From the NCBI GenBank assembly GCA_014871385.1, contig CM026428.1, positions 294,653 to 358,652 of the forward strand: a stretch of 64,000 bases of DNA, given 5' to 3'. Below the pieces are notes generated by a model. The model saw only the letters and a list, made by a program, of their open reading frames with translations. It had not been told where the DNA came from and ran no database searches. The position numbers and the translations under genes are program-made. Positions within the stretch are counted from its first letter, which is position 1, and every line of letters starts with the position of its first letter. This stretch comes from Ceratodon purpureus. Taxonomy: Eukaryota > Streptophyta > Bryopsida > Pseudoditrichales > Ditrichaceae. Below are positions 53,930 to 64,000 of this stretch, one piece after another.

Positions 53930-55511
53930 GCATTCGCTTCGTTTTCTCTCCTTTGCTGTAATTACAGTCGGAAGGACTCATGGTTTTTCAGGATGATAGT
54001 TCAACGTGTAGTTTTGTGCAATAACAGTTACTATAATTGAAATAGAGAACCGTTTGTTATTCTAGTATTTCAAACCCAACTTCTAATTTAACCTTAATTA
54101 ATGTATTTCCCTTTTCCAAGTTTCTGAAAGTTTATTGAATCGCAGGAATGGTGAAATTGCGGTTCAACATAAACCCGAGCTTACATCTGGAGAAAGGTTG
54201 TCCTTCCCGTCATTCAATTTTTATTTTTGATTTACGTTCACTTGATATGAAGACATTTCCATCATGCATCGGTTGTGTATCAAATCGATCGGTATATTAG
54301 TGGAAGGATATACCATCTTCTGAAATTCTCTTCATTAATCAATCTTGAAGCAATTTTATTTTCATTTCTTCTACCAATCTTTTCTTTCTTGTGTACGGAA
54401 GATGCTGTAATTTTTGTACCTTTGTGGTCAGTCGGTGAGGGAATTATGTATATCTCACACTGCTTGGAAGATTGAAGTCCTCGTACAAAGTTGGCTTCTG
54501 AATGTAAGATCTGCAGTTCTGTATATATTCTATTGTGAAGCGCATACGGTACAAAGATACAATCAAACCCCATGGTTTTTCTTTTCGCACAGTTGTGGAG
54601 TTTGGATCCACATTAAGGTTGAATGCTCTAAAACCACCAACTTAAGGTGATTCCGAAGTTTATAGAAGTCGTATGCATTCTCTGAAATTTTTCATCGAAG
54701 GCAGAACAAGAATGATGCCGAAGGTAGTTTTTTCCAAAATTAAATAGCAAAAAACCAATTTATTATGAATTTTGTAAGTGAAAAGTGTCCGAGACCTAAA
54801 ACCACCCACCGTGCTCTAATGTACAAATGAGGTACATCTGTTTTCTAAAATCTAGGAATTAGGCCTGATTGGTTTTGGGGAATCTACTGGTTGGTTTTGG
54901 GGCGGTGGGTGGTTTAAGGACATTCTACCTTATTTCTAAATCCCGACAACCGCAATGGGTCAACAATCGGACAAGGATTGGCCCCTTCTAAATAATTTCC
55001 ATACCTCCTTATAACTATCACTCGTTCTCTTTATCTATCCACTTTCCGAAGTGCAAAATTATTGAAACATGTTTCATATACATTCGGGAAAGAAATAGGT
55101 ACAAAAAGTAGAGACATGTGGGTTGCGTAAGGCCATTTCACACTACGACCAAGTTGAGAGGGTGATTGTTCGGATTTTTAACCAATGAAGGTGAAAGTCC
55201 TAAGTCCTAGATTGAAAAAATTCATTGAATTATACAAAGAGAAGCCTTTGGTCGTAATATGAAGCCCCAACGGTCGTAATATAGAACTCATCAACCCATC
55301 AACCAAACAATTCATTGTGTGGAGTATATGTGGAGTATTTGCTAGAGTGTTTGTGAATATGAGACATCATCTAAGAGATTGCATCACACAATCAAAACTA
55401 ATACCATTTCCAAAAAACAAATAATGAATTATTGAATATTACATACACAATATATATGAACTATTTTCAAATAAAAATAATTCATCTCTATATATAATTT
55501 AATTATACATA

Positions 55512-55570
<59 letters not shown>

Positions 55571-55690
55571 CTACTATAAGTATTATATAATATCATATAT
55601 ACCAAATTTATTTTTCAATTATGTACAAATGTCTCATGAAATAGCAATTGTCACTGGTAATGCAAAGTGTAGGGAAGCCCTAGTTAAAAA
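53930..55690. other. no gene recognised
   Basis: Repeated AT-rich DNA. GTACAAATGAGGTACATCTGT occurs at about 53840 and 54823. A GAATCGCAG acceptor-like site at 54140 is followed by a short open frame that I cannot tie to the helicase. A (TA)n tract lies at 55513-55569. Confidence 0.45.
55513..55569. repeat. (TA)n microsatellite
   Basis: About 28 TA units. Confidence 0.95.
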
Positions 55691-55777
55691 TTCATATTTT
55701 ACATTATTTATAGTAGCAAAATAGAGCACCCAAAGTCAAAGTCTATTTTTGTGGTCATAGGCTCAGGCATTTGGCGG
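55690..55777 (-). mobile_element. end fragment of the TTAA MITE family
   Basis: TTAA at 55778-55781. The preceding DNA on the minus strand (CCGCCAAATGCCTGAGCCTA, then ATAGACTTTGACTTTGG) matches the left 90 bp of the 754-bp MITE at 32936. Confidence 0.7.
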
Positions 55778-55921
55778 TTAAAACTCATGAAAACTCAAAA
55801 AATGCAGCATACAAATTTAACAGAAGACCTACATCAAAGTAAGCTTCCGTCTTCTACGACAAAGATATATGTGTCAACCAATGTTCATGCACAATATAGT
55901 AGCAGTAGTGGTAGTTGGCAG

Positions 55922-55947
55922 GGTTTTTTTTTTTTTTTTTTTTTTTT
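55922..55947. repeat. poly(T) tract
   Basis: A run of about 26 T; could be the reversed poly(A) tail of an old retroinsertion. Confidence 0.8.
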
Positions 55948-55949
55948 GG

Positions 55950-57642
55950 CGAAGTTTTGCGAGATTATCAGAAATTTGGCCTCTCTGACTTCGTCCCTCC
56001 AAAAACTAGCAACTGCAATGAAGCGAGCAATGGGGACACAGGTCCAAAAAAAACCTCTGGTAGTGCGCAAAGGACACAAGTCATGAGAAGGGCTAATGCC
56101 TCCTTACTAACCAACCTCAAGTTTGACGATTCTCATTCTTTCAATTGTACGCATCCATTCTTATTATGAATAGGGCTTATTAGCAAGAATGAAGTGGCAT
56201 GGAATTTGAAGACTTGGGGAGGGCTTGGGCGAGCGTTTAATTTGCAGGCAAAAATTCGCCAGAATCTTGCCTGGTCCAGGTGTTGGCTTTTGATATACTG
56301 GAAAAATGAGCAAAATATTGGATGAAATCGACAAAATCTTCTACAAATTAACCAAATCCGCAAGTATTTGAATGGAAGTATGTTATAATGGATAATTTTA
56401 TGGATGAATACATTCAAATGGATGAATCTATACATATTTTTTCTTACCTCGCTTCATTCCCATGTGCCTGTTGCGCTACCTCCACAAAAAAATAAAATGA
56501 ACGCTGGCTTCGGCTATAATCAGCTTCAACCACTTTTCAAAGGATTTGGAATAGTGGTCTAGTTAAGCTTAGGATATTGCTTGATAGATAAGGCATGGAC
56601 CAAAATATTTTAACTTTAGATTTTAAAAACTTCTATAAGAATAAAATTAGATAAAATAAATATTTATTTGAAATTTATTCCTTGATTTTGAAAAATAGAA
56701 GATATTTTATAAATCGAAATATAGTTATTTGAAATTTCACCTACGATCCAATTCTTCTTCTTAATTTTATTTATGTTAAAAATTCAATGCTATAATAATT
56801 TATCTAATTTCCTTTTTATCATTTATAGATGGCTCATTTTTTTTTGACACAAAATCAAAATTTATAAAAAAACCAATATGTGTATGACATTATTTATTTG
56901 CATTTAGTTTCATAATAATTTGAAATAAATCTTTAAATAACTTGAAACAACTTACATATATTATTTTTGATTTTAAAATATAAAATTTTTATTTAATTTT
57001 CTATGATTTTCATAAAGGTGAAAGTTTAAAGGTTGATTGTCTCAATGTGATTAATGTGATTAATCATTTATATTGGTATTATTCACATTAGTCTCATTAA
57101 CGCTGTCATCTATAAAGACCTGTTATTTCTTCATGCAATATCTAACTTATACAAGTAGACATGCATTTGTGTTGTCATTTATTTATTTAATATATGATTA
57201 ATCTACGCATAATTAATGGAATTATTTTCAATGAAAATTTCAAAAGAAATAATAATCATAGTCAAATGGTTATAAAACCACCATTGTGTGGACTTTTGTT
57301 ATATAAAATGGTATTTGATAAAGCATTGAGCATAATGTATTATATTAATATTCTATACCAAGGTATGATTTTTTTTTTATATATTCAATAAATTGTCATT
57401 TTTTTGAAGAAAAATTCCACATCTTCCTTACCTTTGTATTCATTTTTCTCTAATGCATCACCATTATGACCCTTTGCAATAATATATTGGCAATTTTAAC
57501 ACTCAATGAAAGTTCTATCGTCAATTTAGAATGTATTTAATACTTTCCATTTAAGAATCCACCCATTCTTAACAATCAGATTATTCATTCTTTTTGGCGC
57601 TGCAAACCTTTGTAATTTATTTTTTCTAACTTCCATATCTAA
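55950..57642. other. AT-rich spacer, no gene recognised
   Basis: No motif-bearing frame on either strand. Confidence 0.45.
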
Positions 57643-57957
57643 GGCCTACTTTATACACACTTTGGCTGTTGAGGTTGCTTGGAAGGTAAGTTGGATTGAA
57701 CATTTTTCCAGCCTCTAATTTGAGCCTTAATTTTGGCCGAAGTTGGAAGTTTGAGCCATGGAAAAGCTTGTCCCAATTGCATCAAACTTGCCCAAACATT
57801 TTGGCGCCAAAACGCTGCCATATAGGATAACTTGAAGTTCCAGCTCTGGTTTAGTATAAATCCCTTGGTCGGGTTTTAAAAATCCAAACAATCATGTTGG
57901 ATTGAAATTTGTAAAGTTTCCACCGACCCTCAATTGGGCCCAATTATAAACTGACTC
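57643..57957. mobile_element. 315-bp Tourist-like MITE derived from the Harbinger element
   Basis: TAA at 57640-57642 and 57958-57960. Ends GGCCTACTTTATACAC and the inverted GAGTCAGTTTATAATTGGGC. The interior (CCCAAACATTTTGGCGCCAA, GCTGCCATATAGGATA, AGTATAAATCCCTTGG) parallels the last 270 bp of the Harbinger element at 15.69-15.96 kb. Confidence 0.75.
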
Positions 57958-58151
57958 TAAGTCTTGTATATAAAACATGAGTGTGTGGAGCGATAATATT
58001 TCCATTCTTCTCTAGCAAAGATATTTGGCCTTTGTTCTAAAGCCATATTCTCTTCGAATACCGCCAAAAGTATTTCTTCCACCAGAATTTTCATTGCTTC
58101 AAACTGCTTAAAATTTACTAGCAGTAATGCTATTATCTTCAGATTCTACTA

Positions 58152-58547
58152 AAGTAGACAAACCTAAAACCAATCACTTAATGATTTTAGCATATGTGTC
58201 TGAGCCTTGAGGTATAGAATTTGAAGAGGATTTTTAATATATACAAACATAAAGTTCTTCTTGAATGCAAAAACTTCCATAAATTTCCAATATTGAAATA
58301 GTTACAATTATTTGAAGTGAAAAGTTGAACTCATACATGGTGGACAAATAGGCTGTTGTAAAACCGACCACCATAACACCAAAACTTGATCATGGTACAC
58401 TATCAAAACCCCCAACAAATATTTCCATATGATTCCTTTTTTACCAATCACGCTTAGGAATCACACAAAGATCTAGGAAGATCTTGCTAGATTTTGAATG
58501 GAATGGAGAAGTCTACTAATTGATTATGGATATAGGTTTGTCTACCT
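58152..58547. mobile_element. 396-bp TA-flanked MITE
   Basis: Left end AAGTAGACAAACCTA; the complement of the right end is AGGTAGACAAACCTA; TA stands outside both. Third copy of the AGGTnnACAnACC family. Confidence 0.65.
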
Positions 58548-61500
58548 TATCCATAGAACCATCTCAGCTTCCTCTACTGTACTGTGTCATTTGAATTCAT
58601 TTCATCACTATGTTTTCTAGTATAGAAGCAAGCACAATGAAGAAAAATTTTAAAAAATGTAAATTCGTACAGAACATCATACGTTTTCCTTGGAAATTTT
58701 TGTGTTGTAGTCACTCTGGATATTTTCATAACCATGTCCTTTACAAAATTAATTCCATCATTTGAATTAAGTCTTGGTCCTTTGCCCCTATCTACCATCA
58801 CTAGGACTATGAATTGAACCTTGACATGTATCTTTACTAGGATCTTTCATTCATGGAGAAAGTTGTGAGGTTTATACATGCTTGACAACAAATCAAATGG
58901 ATGCCAATATACTCATCATTAATCTTTTTTCTTCAATGATAACATGCATTTAAAATGCAACGAGAATCGTTATACTTGCATCATTCACAAGATAAACTAA
59001 CTATGTACCATTAGATTACCATTGATTGACATTGAAATGCAAATTCTAAAAGATTTGATGATTGATCTTTCTTATACTATTGGAATATTTTTTTTTCTTT
59101 CTTCAATGCTTGCTATTCATCTAGAGCCATTCTTACAGATCATTGGCCATTGTATGGGTCGCGCATCATTGCATAGACGATTTTTTTAATTCTTCAATTG
59201 ACTTTTCCATCTAGCAATGTGTACTTAGGATATTGCCGCATGCGTTCGACAAGGTTTGTGGTATTAGCATGTCTATGTCTAGATATTGAAGCCTATTTAG
59301 GCTACATATGTTTCAAAAGACTAGTGTCTCAGCTCAACCTTTCTCAAAATACATTTTCACAACACTGTAGTTATCATACTTTAACTTAAATCTTTGGTAT
59401 GTTATGTTGAAGCCGTTCTTGGTAAGTGCCTCCATCAAAGCTCACATGTGTGAATATCAATCATAGCAATATGCCTTAGGCAATTTAGGTGGCAAATGTT
59501 CACCTATGCTTTCTTTACATAGAGCCAATAAAGTAATAATTGACAATTTGTTCAAATTTCACCAATTTCTTGGTTTTACCAACACCAATACGACTACTCT
59601 ATTGTGCACATTAGCGCCACTTCTAAGCTTCAAAAATTGCTTTGTGCTATATTCCACCCATCCAATGGCATTTCCACTTATAACAAGTAAGACCTTAGAA
59701 AATTATTTGCAGTATCCAGTTTAGATCTTTGCTGATTGCAGATACAATATTCATACTTATTTTGTTCAATAATAATTATGTTTTTAGCATTCATGGTGCA
59801 ATTTATGTAGAAACTAAGAATGTATAGGTAGGTATGGATTGCATAACAAAGTATAATTCCACACAAAGGTATTTTTGGCATAAGTATTGCATTCTAGACT
59901 TGTATGTCATTACACATTCAAGAATTTGGATGGATTTTTGCTTGAAGTTTGTTATTTGAGAGCCACTCGAAGGTCTAATTCTCTATTAGCTTATGTTCTT
60001 CTACACACTATTATGGATACTTTAGGTTTGTAACAAATGTACTTTGATATTGACATTGAAACCTAATCACAAAGGCTACAGGAGCTTTAGTGGAAGTGGG
60101 AGGTGAAACGGATATAGAGCCATTGTTGATTTTGTCAACAATCTCCCTTTAATGCTCACGAATTTGTAGGCATATTCTGAAGTTTACATGTTGGAGCTCA
60201 CTTCAATAGTATACAATCATGATTAAATGATAAAGTTGATGTTGTAGACGCAACTTTGCATCTCAACATTTTCTATGGTCAAGCGTGCCAATTGAACATA
60301 GAAAACATACATATATAGTTCAAATCCTGAATTGTCAAGTTATATCAAGAATAGAAGGAATTGACATCAATAGCTTAATTATGATTGAAAGAATCAACCT
60401 CTATCAAAGAAGTTAATGTAGTGGAAGGGCATTGAATAGGTTGAAGAGAAGCTTACAATGCCACAAAAAGTGCTCCTTCACAAACTCATGTCAATAAACA
60501 TGGAAGGCATTCCTTACTAAACATCATCAACGCCAAAATCAATGAGCAATCCTATAGATAGAGATTGTTCTTTAAGGTCACCAAAAGACAAGGTGAGCTA
60601 TATTAAATCCTACTACCTTTAGATCGGTAGGGGTAGACAAAGATGTGGGAAGGTTTCTAGTTTTGACTATATTGAAAGCTATTAAAATTTACGATAATTT
60701 AAATTTTCTTCGTATAATCTTATTTACTCCTATTTACCCTTGTCTAGACAATTGCAAATAATATTGTTCTTTAAGAAGTGGACAAATTTCCTTTATTCGA
60801 TGAGAATAGGTGTTATATAATATAATAACTTATCTTTCATAACTTTGTAAGTGGCCAAATACACCTAAGTTATGAAAAGCCACCATCTTTTATCAGTAGA
60901 ACAATATGCATACATCACTAATTTTGTTGTGGAGTTTTAGGACTGAGTTTGAAAAAAATTGTCCTAATTGGTCTTATTGCTAAGATTAATATTAATCATC
61001 TATATTGTCATGTGACTACCTTCAAAAAATATTTGATACTCCCTCTGTCCCACTAAAAGATCGTGGTTTGGTCAAAAAATCAGTTTCTAAACAAGATCGT
61101 TGTTTGGTGTATGGTTACTGAATTTGCCAACATAGGCCATTCTTTGAAGGCAAATGTCATCTGGACACACCAAGGAGGTATGTATTGAAACAAACAATAT
61201 ATATTCAATGTGTTATGCTTGTGGGACATAAAAAATGTAATTGCCCTTGATTCAATGTTTATTTTTTATTTTTTCCATTGGTAGACTGAAATGCACCTTG
61301 ATATGTAGCCACATACGTAAAACATAGATAGAATCATCCATATTGATAAATTCATCCATAAATTCATCTATTATAAGGCACTTTTATCTTAATAGTGGCA
61401 ATTGTGATATTTTTTTGAGAAGATTTTGGCGATTTCATCCACTTTTTTGTTCATTTTTTCTAGTGTACAAGTAGCCACATCCAAACTGAGGTAAGATTTA

Positions 61501-62526
61501 GAAAAAAAATTGCCAAAAATTTAAACACTGCCTTAACCTCTAAAGTTCCTTGACTATGCTTCACCAAAAGATGCTTCAAAACTACCATTTCCAATGCAAA
61601 AAACATGAATGACTAAAAAATCATTATTTTCTAATTCTTATTGTAAGATCTTCAAAAAGATTAGTGTAGTAGATTGCTCAATAACTCGACCATAGAGATT
61701 AGAAGATTATAGCAATTAAAATAAAAAACAAACTTTTCTGGTACGATTTTTGACTAGGTCATCACACTCTAATTTTTTTTTCCTAAGGTTTTTTGCAATA
61801 TGGATTTTGGCGGTTTTGGTGCGTGACAAAAACAAGTGAGTGAGCTAATTGTATAAAAAAAAATCACACAAAAGACAAGTGTAGCATGTTGAAAACAATA
61901 TTTTTATTAGGTTGAATACTAAAGAATGCTAATTCATATTTCTTTCCTAAAAATTCCATTATGGCTTGTGTCAACCTCTTCCAAAACTTGTGAGTTCACA
62001 ACTCCCATGGATCTCCATTCTTGGAAAGTAGTACGTATAATCTCAAAGTCACATGAAATCAGATCATCACAATCTTCAGTTTCGTATAAAACATATATTT
62101 ACAGTACTGCTGCAGACTGAGTTTCTTGTTAAGCTCCCTGCTTAACACCAACTGTACAGTACAGTACAGAAGCATCTGTTCGCTAGAGATCTCGATTTAT
62201 GTTCAAATACCTTCTGGCAAGAGGGGTGGACTATGTAAACTAAACTTATGGAATGACTGCCAGTACATAGGAACCTGAACTGTACTGTACAATCACAAGG
62301 GACCGCTCCAGCCTTTGGCACATTTTCCTGAAATCTTCTTCGTTCAAGCGTTAACAGCATGAGATATTGGTACTATGTCATGAGACGTATTTCATATACA
62401 CCTTCCCTCCACGGTAACTCCACTTTCCCTAAGATAAGTGGTTGGAAAACAATCCTTAAATGACTGAATCATGCTTGCAAAAATGGCTTACAGAAAGACC
62501 TCTTCCAGTTTTTCCAATTTCCACAC
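58548..62526. other. AT-rich gene-poor stretch
   Basis: No gene recognised. A Stowaway-like end, TA then CTCCCTCTGTCCCACTAAAAG, begins at 61039, with only a weak GTGGGACATAAAAA counterpart near 61222, so it is a decayed MITE. CAGTAC-rich short repeats lie at 62100-62170 and 62280. Confidence 0.5.
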
Positions 62527-64000
62527 CTAAACGGCGACAGTCACGTCCTCGGTTTCATCGTGCTTCATAAAACGCTCGAACTGAACCTGTACCATTTCTC
62601 CACCACGAATTCCATCAAAGGAGCACCTGTAATAACTGGACAACGACCACAGCAAAAGTTATCAGCATGGGCTCAATGTGAGATCATTGCCAGAACGACG
62701 TGACAATACCACAAAGAATTAACAGACAACCTGAAATCTCACACAATTGCTACAATGAGCTGAAGAATGAGCTACAACAAGTGATATGCCAAACACATAG
62801 CTGGTTCTGTAAGACATGCCTGCCATTGGCGCCCACAATGACAACAGTATTTTTCTCTGGACCGAATGCAACGATTGTTCGTGTCTCTTCAGGCACGCGA
62901 TATTGGGCAAACGACCACTCCGAACTGAAGTATCTCGGCAGCACACCTGACACAAATTGTGGAAGTCAGTGGATGCGCACAACCTATTTGAGCGAAATAT
63001 ATCCCACTACATCTCAGCAGTGGCTTCAATGCAACAGAACAAGTCATCACAAAAGCCATCTTCAAAACCCAAACCAGAAAAACGATGACATCCCTTGTTA
63101 AAGCAGCCACACAGTGAAAATGGTGAAAAAATGAGAAAAGAACTGGCCTAAAGAAGAATAGTAGAGTTACCTCTAACAAGGGCCAATGGCGAACCAGTAT
63201 TTGCACTTGCAAACGAAATTAATGATGATGAGCGACCGAGTAAATAACTGCTGCGTCCACCAGATGAGGACACCGTAGTGGCTACAGCCGTAGAACGAGT
63301 TTCTCCACTTGGTGGCTTCAAACCGAATACATGCACAGTGCCCTTGTCACTAGACACTGCAAGCCAATGTGCATTTGCAGAGAAAGCAATACTATAAATC
63401 TCTGCTCGCTCAGCCCCTCGTCGAAGCTGCAAAAGATATACGTTTCCATGTAAACAATCCTTCAGATACTCCCGAATTGTTTTTCAGTGAGCCAGAACAT
63501 GCTGCCAGTAGTGCTTCTTCAAACACTCACACATGAGCAACAACCACTGAATCAAATTAAAGTTGAAGAATAATGACTACCCGATTCATTATCAACGGGC
63601 AGAGCTGAAGGACAAAACCCAGTTCTGTTACCTCTTGCAATTTCGAACCATCCCTTGTACTAAAGATGCGTATGAGAGTGCCCTTGCTACTAGCTGTGGC
63701 CAAGAAATCGCCGTTGTTGCTGAGCGCCAGACATGCGACGGTCGAGTCGTGCGCCTGCAAAAACCGGGTCTTCTTGACACTATATAGCTCTATCCGAATC
63801 TCCCCAGGATGCTGCCCAGGGCATGCAAGGACGCATGAAGCTGGTCCAGAGGACAGTGCGCAAATAGCCTTCGTATTAGCCAATGTTTCAATCTGATGAA
63901 GCAGCTTCAGGTCAGCAAAATTGTACACATAGATCTTGAATTCGAGCACGATCACAATTTTGTCCCTCCGAAGACGGACAGCTCGCACTTCACTCCTGAA
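62527..64000 (-). CDS. ATG18: ATG18 (WIPI/PROPPIN) autophagy protein, 3' part
   Basis: Minus-strand exons: 63632 to beyond 64000, 63171-63426, 62820-62946 and 62527-62635 (TAG at 62527-62529). They encode WD-repeat blades of a [63 protein letters not shown], then [16 protein letters not shown] with the LRRG phosphoinositide-binding motif. [17 protein letters not shown] and [16 protein letters not shown] follow. The protein binds PI3P on autophagosome precursor membranes. Phases agree at every junction. The intron between exons 62820-62946 and 62527-62635 uses a GC donor (CAG then GCATGT). The N-terminal exons lie outside the window. Confidence 0.93.

Noticed and set aside
61039-61240. Complete Stowaway MITE
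   Set aside because: Only the left end (CTCCCTCTGTCCCAC after TA) is good; the supposed right end lacks the GGAGGGAG terminus.
1-64000. CRISPR arrays, operons, Shine-Dalgarno sites or bacterial terminators
   Set aside because: The genes are spliced and the repeats are eukaryotic transposons; no spaced direct-repeat array was seen.

Overview
The window reads as nuclear DNA of a land plant, most likely a moss or other non-flowering plant. The evidence is spliceosomal genes of plant families: a DYW-class PPR editing factor, an OSB-like organellar DNA-binding protein, an ATG18 protein, a MAA3/SEN1-like helicase and ribosomal protein eL42. These lie in AT-rich intergenic DNA crowded with transposons. 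I cannot name the species from sequence alone.

Layout. 1-300: 3' scrap of a non-LTR retrotransposon. 1222-3277 (-): multi-exon gene with an RS-rich tail and a FLASH-like coiled coil. 3.3-8.0 kb: AT-rich, with simple repeats and TTAA-flanked MITEs. 8042-15958: a complete PIF/Harbinger element with TAA target duplication and matching termini, carrying a DDE transposase (+, two stop codons) and a trihelix/Myb-type partner (-). 16.0-18.8 kb: a broken eL42 gene whose middle exons are absent, with an unrecognised gene lying between its surviving exons. 19-21.4 kb: GC-rich SINE-like repeat, hairpin repeat and a small GC-rich gene. 21.4-25.3 kb: little, apart from a degraded coding segment. 25.4-30.0 kb (-): an OSB-like gene followed 203 bp downstream by a 1042-residue PPR-DYW gene; the splice phases would even allow a fusion.

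30.5-47.6 kb is a nest of elements. A Plavaka-like DNA transposon (transposase on -, bracketed by GCAGTACTG arrays) was hit in one exon by an 11,476-bp non-LTR retrotransposon with a 13-bp target duplication, and in the next exon by a 754-bp TTAA-flanked piggyBac-like MITE. In both cases one target copy joins the transposase reading frame across the insertion. The retrotransposon encodes an APE endonuclease, reverse transcriptase, RNase H and a C-terminal restriction-like endonuclease (Dualen/RandI plan). It also has a 2A-like DIESNPRP motif downstream of a hexapeptide-repeat (HPK) protein.

47.7-49.9 kb: SINE-like, hairpin and MITE repeats. 50.7-53.9 kb (+): remnant of a MAA3/SEN1-like helicase interrupted by a CACTA element with perfect ends and by a TA MITE. 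54-62.5 kb: AT-rich, gene-poor, with a few MITEs. 62527-64000 (-): the 3' part of an ATG18 gene, with a GC-AG intron, running off the right edge.

The likely live host genes are the FLASH-like gene, the small GC-rich gene, OSB, PPR-DYW and ATG18. OSB and PPR-DYW are both expected to act on organellar nucleic acids. Exon models come from reading splice signals and phase by eye and have no transcript support.
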